Shown: positions 35,423 through 44,525 of the stretch, piece after piece | How the letters are laid out: each line of letters begins with the position of its first letter | Position numbering within the stretch: position 1 is the stretch's first letter | NCBI GenBank assembly: GCA_016934825.1 | Contig: JAFGSB010000114.1 | Location: 1-53,689 of the forward strand | Reading direction: 5' to 3' | From: Candidatus Zhuqueibacterota bacterium | Lineage (GTDB): Bacteria; Zhuqueibacterota; Zhuqueibacteria; Residuimicrobiales; Krinioviventaceae | Length of the DNA stretch: 53,689 bases | Notes under the pieces: generated by a model | Told to the model about the DNA's origin: nothing | What the model saw: the letters and a program-made list of their open reading frames with translations, nothing else | Database searches by the model: none | Translations under genes and position numbers: made by a program

Positions 35423-35818
35423 ATGAGAATACTGGTGGTAGATGATGACTATGTAAGCCGTACAAAGTTAAAGTCATTACTATCCGCTTATGGTGATTGC
35501 GATGCGGTTGACAACGGTGAGATCGCCTTAAAAATGTTCGAAAAAGCATATAAGGAATCTGTCCCATATAATTTAATTACCATGGATATCGAAATGCCCG
35601 ATTTGTCCGGCCAGGAAGTTGTTCACAGTATCAGGCAATGGGAATTGGAAAATAAAGTGAAAACATCCCGGCAAGTAAAGATACTTATGATTACCATTAA
35701 AAACGATGTGGATGATATCATGTCGTCATTCAAGGAAGGATGTGAGTGGTATTTAACCAAACCGGTAACGCCTGAAAATTTACGAGAAGCTCTGGCAAAG
35801 GTAACTATCCCTCAATAA
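35423..35818 (+). CDS. Stand-alone CheY-like response regulator
   Basis: The 131-residue protein is a single receiver domain with the acidic pocket VDDDYVSR, phospho-acceptor Asp55 (MDIEMPDLSG), ITIK in place of the usual switch Thr/Ser segment, and conserved Lys in LTKPVTP. It has no output domain. It is the natural final acceptor of phosphate from the HPt domain of the kinase immediately upstream. It presumably acts by protein contact, the partner being unknown. A strong AAAGGAGAA ribosome site precedes it. Confidence 0.92.
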   Translation: MRILVVDDDYVSRTKLKSLLSAYGDCDAVDNGEIALKMFEKAYKESVPYNLITMDIEMPDLSGQEVVHSIRQWELENKVKTSRQVKILMITIKNDVDDIMSSFKEGCEWYLTKPVTPENLREALAKVTIPQ

Positions 35819-35853
35819 TTAAATAGAATTCAAAACAAACAGAGGAGAATCTT

Positions 35854-37380
35854 ATGCGGGCAACTAAAAGAATGTTGAAAAAGTTAATTTTAGGCAGCAA
35901 GTGGATCATACCGGCAGTTGTGACGGTAATTGTTTTATCACAGTTTTTATTCATTCATAATGCTGCAGGAATGCAGGCCGAACAGGGAATTCTTGCACAG
36001 TTGAACCAAAAATTAATCGACATCGAACATGTGATGAATGATGCCCAGGCATTGCAGGTAAACGTTTTATCTCCTAACGTATTTGGGGAAGCGCAAAAGA
36101 ATTTCAATAACGCAAAATCGGATTTGGCAAAAGGCAAGGATGTTAAAGGGATCAGTAAAAATCTGACAAGAGCGGAAGAATTACTGGCCGTTGCGATCAA
36201 AAATGCCAAAGAGGCCAAAAAGCAGTTACCCTATGCCATTAAAGCCCGGGAAGATGCTATATCCGCAGAAGCGCCGGGTTACGCAACGGACCTTTTTGAC
36301 CAGGCTGAAAGATACTTTTTAGATGCTATGAAAGAGATTGAGGACAATGATATTAACGGCGCAATTAAACGGGCCAAGGAAGGCGAAGACAGATATCGTG
36401 AAGCCGAATTAATAGCAATAAAGGCGAGTATTATCGGAAGTGTGCATAATTTATTAAAAGAAGCCAAGGATGTGAAAGCGGATAAATTTGCACCGCAAAC
36501 GTTTGTCAAGGCTCAAAATTTGATCCAGGAATCGGAAAATATATTAAATACGGACCGAAGCGCGCAGGCAACCGCCCGCGAAAAAGCTGAAGAAGCCAAA
36601 TATGAAGCAAACCACGCAATCTATTTATCAAAACTTATTCAGGACAAAAAAAGGGATGATAAAAACTGGGAAGAATTATTCCTGTCATATGAAAATGAAT
36701 TGCAAAAGGTAGCCAAAGATTTGAATATGGAAGTTAATTTTGACGGCGGTATTATTAATGCCGTTCAGGCCATCGAATTTGCCGTTACCGCCATGAATGA
36801 TGATAAAAAAGAGCTTGCCAAAGAACTGGATCAGACCAAAAAGGATTTGACGGAACAGCGGAAAAAAGTCAGTACCCTGATGAGTGAACTGGACGCCACA
36901 AAACAGCAGGAGGCCGGTCTTAAAGAAAAACTGGAAGCCAAAAGAAGACAGGAAGAAAAGATCAAAAGAATAGAGAATTTATTCGGTCCCGGCGAAGCCA
37001 TTGTGCTCCGTGAAGGGGATAATATCGTGATACGTCTGGTTGGGCTGAACTTTGCATCCGGCAAAAGTGTTATTGAGGCAAGGTATTTTGGAATACTAAC
37101 CAAAGTTCAGCGTTCAATCAGGGAATTCCCGGATTCGCCGATTGTTATAGAGGGGCATACCGATTCCCGCGGCCACGAATCCGCAAATCTGAGTCTTTCG
37201 AATGCAAGGGCAAACGCTGTCAAGTCATACCTGATAGCAAATATGGGGCTCCCGGAAAGTCAAATCCAGAGTATTGGGTATGGCATGAGCAAACCCATTG
37301 CAACAAATGAAACGGAAGCGGGACGTACCAAAAACCGCAGAATAGATATTGTCCTTGAAATGAGTGAAGTGAATAATTAG
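35854..37380 (+). CDS. OmpA-family protein with long coiled-coil region
   Basis: The 508-residue protein has an N-terminal signal or anchor helix (about 18-38), DUF4398-like helical repeats (about 45-270), a coiled coil (about 315-375) and a C-terminal OmpA peptidoglycan-binding domain (NFASGKSVIEARYFG, IEGHTDSRGHESANLSLSNAR, NRRIDIVLE). It should sit in the periplasm or outer membrane and bind peptidoglycan through the OmpA domain. A strong GAGGAGA ribosome site is present. It is 35 bases after the response regulator, so envelope organisation and the phosphorelay are probably linked. Confidence 0.87.
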   Translation: MRATKRMLKKLILGSKWIIPAVVTVIVLSQFLFIHNAAGMQAEQGILAQLNQKLIDIEHVMNDAQALQVNVLSPNVFGEAQKNFNNAKSDLAKGKDVKGISKNLTRAEELLAVAIKNAKEAKKQLPYAIKAREDAISAEAPGYATDLFDQAERYFLDAMKEIEDNDINGAIKRAKEGEDRYREAELIAIKASIIGSVHNLLKEAKDVKADKFAPQTFVKAQNLIQESENILNTDRSAQATAREKAEEAKYEANHAIYLSKLIQDKKRDDKNWEELFLSYENELQKVAKDLNMEVNFDGGIINAVQAIEFAVTAMNDDKKELAKELDQTKKDLTEQRKKVSTLMSELDATKQQEAGLKEKLEAKRRQEEKIKRIENLFGPGEAIVLREGDNIVIRLVGLNFASGKSVIEARYFGILTKVQRSIREFPDSPIVIEGHTDSRGHESANLSLSNARANAVKSYLIANMGLPESQIQSIGYGMSKPIATNETEAGRTKNRRIDIVLEMSEVNN

Positions 37381-37423
37381 TTTTTATAGAATAGAAATAA
37401 TTATCCAGGAAATTTAAAGGGCA

Positions 37424-37494
37424 AAAAAAAATGCCAAGCCGTCTCAGTACCGGCTTAGGGGGGTCACCAGTACCGGGGATGACGCTTGGCATTT
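37424..37494 (-). ncRNA. Candidate structured RNA ending in a U-tract, or mobile hairpin
   Basis: AAATGCCAAGC and GCTTGGCATTT form an 11-bp outer stem around about 44 bases that contain CCGGTACTG twice. Read on the minus strand the outer stem is followed directly by nine U residues, as in an intrinsic terminator. A second, mutually exclusive hairpin AAGCCG/CGGCTT can form next to the U-tract. No minus-strand gene precedes it, so it could be a small RNA with its own promoter, or a repeat family. Unidentified. Confidence 0.4.
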
Positions 37495-37619
37495 ATAACC
37501 AAAATATAGCATAATATACGATATATGAAATAGAGGAAATCACTTATATTGCTGTAAGAGTTATCATGATTTCACTAAAATACCGGCAATATCACTGTGA
37601 TTTTATGATCATTTATTGA

Positions 37620-37766
37620 TTACAATGCGATAAATACAGGAGCGGACATGACCGAAATGTTGAAAATGTGCCAACTATGGTTGTGGATATCACGCAGCAG
37701 GTTTTTTACCGCAATAAATCAAAAACTGCCGCTGCGCTAAACAAAGGTGCAACCAAAGGTATGTAA
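37620..37766 (+). pseudogene. Possible remnant or very short gene
   Basis: One frame (37648-37740) has an ATG with AGGAG six bases upstream and encodes 30 residues. Another frame runs to a stop at 37764 and reads like a protein C-terminus (VPTMVVDITQQVFYRNKSK), but has no good start. The two frames overlap, which fits a frameshifted gene end. Not recognised. Confidence 0.2.
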
Positions 37767-37941
37767 AACGAGTCGCAGAACCGGTCACCATCCCTTCTTT
37801 GTGTTTATGAATTTATCTCATATATCTTGTGAAATGCCGAATACGCCGGTACTATGGATTGATATTCTTTTTTATATTGTTTCCCGATAATAAATCTTGC
37901 ATTCAAATGTTATGAATATTATCTTTAAAACTTTGATCGCC

Positions 37942-37965
37942 GGTGTCCGATTAAACCCGGACACC
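37942..37965. repeat. Solo hairpin related to the MITE ends
   Basis: GGTGTCCG and CGGACACC, identical to the arms of the MITE left-end hairpin, enclose an 8-base loop ATTAAACC like the right end. No partner end lies within 500 bases. It is about 28 bases before the topA ribosome site, so it would be in the topA leader. Confidence 0.55.
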
Positions 37966-38002
37966 AAAGAAATTTGATATGAATAAATAAAGGTAGAGCT
38001 GA

Positions 38003-40633
38003 ATGGCAAAATCTCTGGTCATTGTTGAATCACCGGCCAAAGCCAAAACGATAAACAAATATCTTGGCGGCGATTATGTCGTCGTATCCAGTGTGGGTCA
38101 TATCCGCGACCTGCCGGTAAAAAGTTCGGGCGCCGGCCGATCCTCCAAAGTGACACCCAAGGATTTGTCGCCGGAAGAAAAAGAAGAATTTAAAAAATCC
38201 CGCCAGCGTGAGAATTTGATTCGGACCATGGCTGTCGATCCTGAAAACGGCTGGAAGGCCAGGTACGAAATCATACCGGGCAAAGGCAGGGTATTAAAAC
38301 AGCTTAAAATTCTGGCGTCGCAAACTCAGGATATTTATCTGGCCACAGACCTTGACCGCGAAGGGGAAGCCATTGCCTGGCATTTGCGGGAATCCATCGG
38401 CGGGGATCTTGACAGGTATAAAAGGGTGACATTTAGTGAAATTACCAAATCCGCCATTCAGCAGGCGTTTGCCAATCCTGGCGAACTGAACATGAACCGA
38501 GTAAACGCCCAGCAGGCGCGGCGTTTTCTGGACCGGGTGGTCGGATTTATGCTTTCCCCGCTGCTCTGGAAAAAAGTAGCACGTGGACTTTCCGCGGGAC
38601 GGGTACAGTCCGTAGCTGTCCGGCTTATTGTAGAGCGTGAACGGGAGATACGCGCTTTCATACCCGAGGAATACTGGGAGATATTCGCCGACCTGAAGGG
38701 TAAATCACCGTTCAGGGCAAAGGTGATAAAATACCGGGATAAAAAATTTCTACCCGTCAACAAACAGCAGACCGACAAGGCGCTTGCCGAACTGGAAAAG
38801 AAACATTATGAGGTGACCGACCGGGTGCTCAAACCGATCCGGCAGAATCCTTATCCTCCCTTTATTACGACGACCATGCAGGCAGCGGCGAGTGTGCGTT
38901 TGGGATACAGCGTAAAAAAGACCATGATGATGGCGCAGCGCTTATATGAAGCCGGTTTTATAACCTATATGCGGACCGATTCAACGAATATGAGCTTTGA
39001 TTCGGTTAATGCCTGCCGTTCTTTTATAGGGCATAACTTTGGCGAAAAGTACGTGCCGGAAAAACCGCGATTTTATGCCAGTAAAAAGGGAGCCCAGGAG
39101 GCGCATGAAGCCATACGTCCGACAGATGTGAATAAGGTCCCGGACAGGATGGCGGCACTTTTTGACCGGGACCAGGCGCGGTTGTATGAATTGATCTGGC
39201 GGCAGTTTGTCGCCTGCCAGATGCCGGCAGCGGAATTCGACAGCACGACCATTGATATCCGGGCCGGGGAATACCTGTTGCGGGCAACGGGCCGCATCAT
39301 GCGGTTTGACGGCTGGATGAAAGTGCTGCCGCCGCAAAAAAGCGAGGACTCGGAACTGCCGGAGGTGACCGTCGGTGAAGAATTAAAACTGCTGAAACTT
39401 GATCCAAGTCAGCATTTCACCAAACCGCCGGCGCGATATACCGAAGCCACCCTGGTTAAGGAACTGGAAAAACGCGGTATCGGCAGACCGTCGACTTATG
39501 CGCCGATTATTTCGACCATACAGGACAGGGGTTATGTGAAACTGGAAAAACGCCGGTTTTACGCGCAAAAAATCGGAGATATTGTGACCGACAGGCTGAC
39601 TGAAAATTTCGATGGACTTATGGATTATGGTTTTACGGCAAATATGGAACTTGACCTGGATAAAATTTCTGAAGGCAACCTGGAGTGGCGCAAAGTACTG
39701 GATGATTTTTATAAAGAATTTAAACAGGAACTGACAGACGCGGAAAAGGTTATGCGCACCAACCAGCCGGTGGTTGTAAAGGATATTCAATGCAGCATTT
39801 GCGGCAAACCCATGATGATCCGAAATGCCAGAACCGGGGTGTTCCTGGGCTGCACCGGATACGACCTGCCTCCAAAGGAGCGTTGCAAGGGCACGATAAA
39901 CCTTGTCCCGGCAGAGGAATCGGTTACAGTCGGGAATAAAGATGATGAAGAGGCGGAAGCGAGGGAATTATTGACCAAAAAAAGATGTCCTGTATGCAAA
40001 ACCGCAATGGACAGTTACCTCGTTGATGAAAAAAGACGGCTGCACATTTGCGGTAATAATCCCGACTGCCCGGGTTATGAAATAGAAGAAGGATCGTTCA
40101 GGTTAAAGGGTTATGACGGCCCGGTACTGGAATGCGATAAATGCGGCGCGGACATGGTACTTAAGACCGGCCGGTTCGGAAAATTTTTTGCCTGCAGCAA
40201 ATACCCGGAATGTTCCAATACGCGCAAGCTGCTGCGCAACGGCGAACCGGCGCCCCCCAGGGCCGAACCGGTCCACATGCCGGAATTAAAATGCGAAAAA
40301 TCCGACGCGTATTTTCTGCTGCGCGACGGCGCGGCCGGTTTATTTTTGGCGGCCAGTACTTTTCCAAAATCGAGGGAAACCAAAAGTCCCCTGGTAGAAT
40401 ACCTGGCCCGGCACCGGAGCGAACTGGACCCGAAATTCCATTATCTGGCCGACGCACCCGTTTCCGATCCAGACGGCAATGCCTCGGTGATCCGTTTTAA
40501 AAAAAAGGAAAAAATTCAGTATTTGATGAGCGAAAAGGACGGCAAAAAAACCGGCTGGGAAGCCTGTTATCAAAACGGCGTCTGGGAGTGGAAACAAACA
40601 AAAAGTAAAAAGAAAAAAGCCAAAAAAAAGTAA
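38003..40633 (+). CDS. topA: DNA topoisomerase I
   Basis: The 876-residue type IA topoisomerase has a TOPRIM domain ([32 protein letters not shown]), active-site Tyr322 in [12 protein letters not shown], and [15 protein letters not shown] with [11 protein letters not shown]. The C-terminus carries zinc-ribbon motifs (CSICGKP..CTGYD.., CPVCKT..CGNNPDC, CDKCGAD..CSKYPEC), then a further C-terminal domain and a lysine-rich tail. It relaxes negative supercoils by single-strand passage. It is followed after 16 bases by the TIM-barrel gene. GC is clearly higher than in the polysaccharide locus. Confidence 0.97.
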   Translation: MAKSLVIVESPAKAKTINKYLGGDYVVVSSVGHIRDLPVKSSGAGRSSKVTPKDLSPEEKEEFKKSRQRENLIRTMAVDPENGWKARYEIIPGKGRVLKQLKILASQTQDIYLATDLDREGEAIAWHLRESIGGDLDRYKRVTFSEITKSAIQQAFANPGELNMNRVNAQQARRFLDRVVGFMLSPLLWKKVARGLSAGRVQSVAVRLIVEREREIRAFIPEEYWEIFADLKGKSPFRAKVIKYRDKKFLPVNKQQTDKALAELEKKHYEVTDRVLKPIRQNPYPPFITTTMQAAASVRLGYSVKKTMMMAQRLYEAGFITYMRTDSTNMSFDSVNACRSFIGHNFGEKYVPEKPRFYASKKGAQEAHEAIRPTDVNKVPDRMAALFDRDQARLYELIWRQFVACQMPAAEFDSTTIDIRAGEYLLRATGRIMRFDGWMKVLPPQKSEDSELPEVTVGEELKLLKLDPSQHFTKPPARYTEATLVKELEKRGIGRPSTYAPIISTIQDRGYVKLEKRRFYAQKIGDIVTDRLTENFDGLMDYGFTANMELDLDKISEGNLEWRKVLDDFYKEFKQELTDAEKVMRTNQPVVVKDIQCSICGKPMMIRNARTGVFLGCTGYDLPPKERCKGTINLVPAEESVTVGNKDDEEAEARELLTKKRCPVCKTAMDSYLVDEKRRLHICGNNPDCPGYEIEEGSFRLKGYDGPVLECDKCGADMVLKTGRFGKFFACSKYPECSNTRKLLRNGEPAPPRAEPVHMPELKCEKSDAYFLLRDGAAGLFLAASTFPKSRETKSPLVEYLARHRSELDPKFHYLADAPVSDPDGNASVIRFKKKEKIQYLMSEKDGKKTGWEACYQNGVWEWKQTKSKKKKAKKK

Positions 40634-40649
40634 AGACCGGATAAGTAAA

Positions 40650-41603
40650 ATGAAAACAATCAAGTATTCTTTCTCGAGAAGGGACTTTGTAAAAAAATCC
40701 GTAATGGGAGTGACTACGATGATGATAGTATCAAAAACAGATCAAATTCATGCAAAAACCGGTTTTCCGATTCAGCTGGGCGGGCCTGTTTTTGAAAAAT
40801 ATGACAACCCGGAAGAGTGGGTGACGGTGATAAAAACGCTTGGTTACAGTTCCGCTTACTGCCCTGTCAATGTCGAAACACCGGACAATGAAATACGCGC
40901 TTATGAACTGGCGGCGCAAAAAGCCGGAATTATTATTTCCGAAGTCGGGGTCTGGAACAATCCGATCAGCCGGGATGAGGATGAAAGAAAAAAAGCGGTT
41001 GAAAAATGTTGTGCACACCTGGAACTTGCCGACAGGATCGGCGCGCGGTGTTGTGTTAATATCAGCGGATCGAGGGGAGATGTGTGGGACGGTCCGCACG
41101 CGGACAATTTGACACCGGAAACGTTTGATCTCATCGTGGAAACGACCCGTTCGATCATAGACCAGGTCAAACCGAAACGAACATTTTATACCCTTGAACC
41201 CATGCCCTGGGCATACCCCGATTCCGCCGATTCCTATCTTGAATTGATCCGGGCGATGGACCGCAAACAGTTTGCCGTTCATCTTGACCCGGTGAATATG
41301 ATAAACAGTCCCCGGAGATACTTTGAAAATTCAGACTTTATCAGGGATTGTTTCAAAAAATTAGGGCCTTTTATTAAAAGCTGTCATGCCAAAGATATCA
41401 AACTACAGACCCAATTGACAACACATCTGGATGAAGTTATTGCCGGACAGGGCGGACTTGATTACGCGACATTTTTGACTGAATTGTCGCGATTGGACGG
41501 TGTGCCGCTTATGCTTGAACATTTACAAACGGCTGAAGAATACAAGCAGGCCGCTGCGCATATTCGATCCGTAGCCCAAAAATTGAATCTTGACTGTTCC
41601 TGA
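40650..41603 (+). CDS. Tat-exported sugar phosphate isomerase/epimerase-like TIM-barrel protein
   Basis: The 317-residue protein starts with a twin-arginine signal (SRRDFVKKS, about 9-17, then a hydrophobic stretch). The rest is an AP-endonuclease-2/xylose-isomerase-like TIM barrel: EVGVWNNP, CCVNISGSRGD, YTLEPMPWAYP, FAVHLDPVNM, SCHAKDIKL and LMLEHLQTAEEY supply candidate Glu, His and Asp metal ligands. Substrate unknown; the family isomerises or epimerises sugars and related compounds. It is transcribed with topA, with no obvious functional link. Confidence 0.82.
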   Translation: MKTIKYSFSRRDFVKKSVMGVTTMMIVSKTDQIHAKTGFPIQLGGPVFEKYDNPEEWVTVIKTLGYSSAYCPVNVETPDNEIRAYELAAQKAGIIISEVGVWNNPISRDEDERKKAVEKCCAHLELADRIGARCCVNISGSRGDVWDGPHADNLTPETFDLIVETTRSIIDQVKPKRTFYTLEPMPWAYPDSADSYLELIRAMDRKQFAVHLDPVNMINSPRRYFENSDFIRDCFKKLGPFIKSCHAKDIKLQTQLTTHLDEVIAGQGGLDYATFLTELSRLDGVPLMLEHLQTAEEYKQAAAHIRSVAQKLNLDCS

Positions 41604-41772
41604 AATATTCGAAGCGCTCAATCGCGGGACGGGTTCGTATTTCGGATTAAAATTAATCTGGCCGGGACAGTAATTTTTATGATCGTTTTTGTCATGGAAT
41701 ATTAAACTATTCGGTTCCGTTATATCCAATGAAAAATAATGTTAATAAAGACCGTTATAAAGGAATATCAGC

Positions 41773-44463
41773 ATGAGTTTCGAAAATCCCGAAAGTAATC
41801 AAAAACAAAACGAAGAAGCAATAGAATTAAAGGAATGGCTCGAATCTTTGGATTATGTTATCCGGGAGGGCGGTGACCAGCGTGTCAGTTCCCTGCTGCA
41901 TGAATTACAGCAGCGCGCCTACCAAAAGGGTGTAAAATTACCCTTTTCCGCCAATACCCCTTATATCAATACCATACCCGCAGAAGAACAACCGGTATAT
42001 CCCGGCAACCGGGAGATAGAGCGCCGCATAAAGAGTATTATCCGCTGGAACGCCATGGCGATGGTCGTGAGGGCCAACCGTATTGAAAGCGGCATCGGCG
42101 GGCACATTTCGACCTATGCGTCCGCCGCGACATTGTACGAGGTGGGTTTTAACCATTTTTTCAGGGCGCCAAAAGGTGATTTCGGGGGCGACCAGGTCTA
42201 TTTTCAGGGTCATGCATCTCCCGGAATTTACGCCCGCGCCTTTGTCGAGGGACGCCTGTCCGTTGAACAGTTGTCCAATTTCCGGCATGAGGTACACCCG
42301 GGAGGCGGATTGCCGTCGTACCCGCATCCCTGGTTAAAGCCCGATTTCTGGCAGTTCCCGACGGTATCCATGGGCCTCGGCCCCATCATGTCCATTTACC
42401 AGGCGCGTTTTAACCGCTACCTCGAAGATAGGGGCCTGAAAAAACCAATGGGTGAAAAAGTATGGGCGTTTTTGGGGGACGGGGAGACCGACGAGCCGGA
42501 AACCCTGGGCGCCATTTCCCTGGCCGTTAGGGAAAAACTGGATAATCTGATCTTCGTCATTAACTGCAATTTACAGCGTCTGGATGGTCCCGTGCGCGGC
42601 AACGGAAAGATCATCCAGGAACTGGAACAGGTATTCCGGGGCGCCGGCTGGAATGTAATCAAAGTCATCTGGGGCAGCGATTGGGATGAATTGCTGGCCA
42701 AAGATTCCGAAGGCCTTTTACAAAAACGAATGCATGATGTGGTTGACGGAGACTATCAGAATTATGCGGTAAAAGGGGGCGCTTATATACGTGAACATTT
42801 TTACGGCGCCGATCCCAAACTGCTTAAAATGGTAGAGCATTACACGGACGAACAACTCGAAAAAATGCGCCTCGGCGGTCATGATCCCGCCAAAGTTTAC
42901 GCCGCTTTCAAGGCGGCGGTGGAACATAAAGGTGCGCCCACCGTTATTCTGGCGCGTACCATAAAAGGTTACGGCCTCGGCGAAGCCGGGGAAGGGAAAA
43001 ATATCACCCACCAGCAGAAAAAATTGAATGAACAGGAACTGCGCCATTTCCGCTCGCGCTTCGGCATCCCTATATCCGATAACGATATTGATACCGTCCC
43101 TTTTTACAAACCGGAAGCGGACAGCCCGGAAATGAAATATATGCTTGACCGCAGAAATGATTTAAACGGATTTGTCCCTGCCCGGCGGATGAAAAGTGTG
43201 TCCATCAAACCTGTCGATGAATCATGGATTGAGGAATTTTTTACAGGAACGGATGAAAGAGAGGTGTCCACAACAATGGTATTCGTCCGTATTTTAAATA
43301 AACTGCTGCGCGACAAGCAGTTAGGCAAGTTGATCGTACCGATCGTGCCCGATGAAGCCCGCACCTTCGGCATGGAAGCGCTGTTTCGCCAGGTCGGAAT
43401 CTACGCCAGCCAGGGACAATTATACGAGCCGGTGGATAAAGAAAGCCTGCTGTTTTACAAGGAAGCGAAAAACGGACAGATCCTCGAGGAGGGAATAACC
43501 GAAGCCGGTTCCATGTCATCATTTATTGCCGCCGGTACGGCTTATTCGACGCATAACATCAATACCGTACCGTTCTTTATTTATTATTCCATGTTCGGCC
43601 TGCAGCGTATCGGCGATCTGGTATGGGCCGCGGGCGACATGCGGGCCAGAGGTTTTATGGTCGGCGGCACCGCCGGACGGACGACCCTGGCCGGGGAAGG
43701 TTTACAGCACCAGGACGGTAACAGTCATTTACTCGCTTTCCCGTATCCCAATTTAAAATCTTATGATCCCGCGTTCGCTTATGAACTGGCGGTCATAATA
43801 CATGACGGTATACTGCGGATGTATGAAGAGCAGGAGGATGTATTTTATTACCTGACGGTTATGAATGAAAATTACGCGCAGCCGTCCATGCCGAAAGGAA
43901 AAAATATCAAAGAGGGGATCATTAATGGTATTTATAAATTCAAAAGTTCCGCGTTAAAAGAGGCGCAACCCGCCGTTCAATTATTCGGCAGCGGAACGAT
44001 ATTGAATAAAGTTCTGGAAGCGCAAAAAATTCTGCAAAAACAATTCAAAGTTGCAGCGGACGTCTGGAGTGTTACCAGCTATAAGGAACTGTATCACGAT
44101 GCTGTGACGTGTGACAGGTGGAACATGCTGCATCCGGACAAAAAGCAAAAAATTCCTTTTATCAAACAGATGCTCAAAGACACAAACGGGCCGTTCGTTG
44201 CCGCCTCGGATTATGTCCGGGCGGTGCCGGAATCCATATCCAAATGGCTGCCGGGTTCGTTGTTATCTCTGGGCACGGACGGTTTTGGCCGCAGTGACGG
44301 GCGCCGTCATTTACGTGAATTTTTTGAGGTCGATGAACACTATATAACTTACGCGGCTTTATATATGTTATTTTTGGAAGGCAAAATCAAAATTAATGTA
44401 TTAAATAAAGCGATAAAGGATTTCAAAATCGATCCGGAGAAAGCCAATCCCCTAAAAAGTTAA
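41773..44463 (+). CDS. aceE: Pyruvate dehydrogenase E1 component, homodimeric type
   Basis: The 896-residue enzyme has the thiamine diphosphate motif LGDGETDEPE, the N-terminal HISTYASAATLYEVGFNHFF region, QGHASPGIYARA and GLQHQDGNSHL, all typical of AceE. It decarboxylates pyruvate and transfers the acetyl group to lipoyl-E2. Its length matches the family (about 890). AAAGGA precedes the start, and aceF and lpd follow on the same strand with short gaps, so the complex is one operon. The 169 bases upstream contain no clear promoter. Confidence 0.97.
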   Translation: MSFENPESNQKQNEEAIELKEWLESLDYVIREGGDQRVSSLLHELQQRAYQKGVKLPFSANTPYINTIPAEEQPVYPGNREIERRIKSIIRWNAMAMVVRANRIESGIGGHISTYASAATLYEVGFNHFFRAPKGDFGGDQVYFQGHASPGIYARAFVEGRLSVEQLSNFRHEVHPGGGLPSYPHPWLKPDFWQFPTVSMGLGPIMSIYQARFNRYLEDRGLKKPMGEKVWAFLGDGETDEPETLGAISLAVREKLDNLIFVINCNLQRLDGPVRGNGKIIQELEQVFRGAGWNVIKVIWGSDWDELLAKDSEGLLQKRMHDVVDGDYQNYAVKGGAYIREHFYGADPKLLKMVEHYTDEQLEKMRLGGHDPAKVYAAFKAAVEHKGAPTVILARTIKGYGLGEAGEGKNITHQQKKLNEQELRHFRSRFGIPISDNDIDTVPFYKPEADSPEMKYMLDRRNDLNGFVPARRMKSVSIKPVDESWIEEFFTGTDEREVSTTMVFVRILNKLLRDKQLGKLIVPIVPDEARTFGMEALFRQVGIYASQGQLYEPVDKESLLFYKEAKNGQILEEGITEAGSMSSFIAAGTAYSTHNINTVPFFIYYSMFGLQRIGDLVWAAGDMRARGFMVGGTAGRTTLAGEGLQHQDGNSHLLAFPYPNLKSYDPAFAYELAVIIHDGILRMYEEQEDVFYYLTVMNENYAQPSMPKGKNIKEGIINGIYKFKSSALKEAQPAVQLFGSGTILNKVLEAQKILQKQFKVAADVWSVTSYKELYHDAVTCDRWNMLHPDKKQKIPFIKQMLKDTNGPFVAASDYVRAVPESISKWLPGSLLSLGTDGFGRSDGRRHLREFFEVDEHYITYAALYMLFLEGKIKINVLNKAIKDFKIDPEKANPLKS

Positions 44464-44525
44464 CACAATTGGCAAAAGTGGTTTTTGTTTGTATGAAAGA
44501 TATATCCTAACAAAGTGAGAATAAA

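Larger units (their letters stand above)
37381..38002 (+). other. Non-coding region between the OmpA-family gene and topA
   Basis: The region contains a structured element (37424-37494), a short two-frame coding-like stretch (37620-37766) and a hairpin related to the MITE ends (37942-37965) close to the topA ribosome site. Nothing else convincing is seen. Confidence 0.5.

Noticed and set aside
37424-37494. The paired CCGGTACTG repeats as a CRISPR or a c-di-GMP riboswitch
   Set aside because: There are only two 9-base repeats with no spacer array, and the sequence does not match the riboswitch core I know.
40161-40500. Several long opposite-strand and alternative-frame reading frames within topA
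   Set aside because: They arise from the GC-rich codon pattern of topA; the topA frame has conserved zinc ribbons across the same bases.
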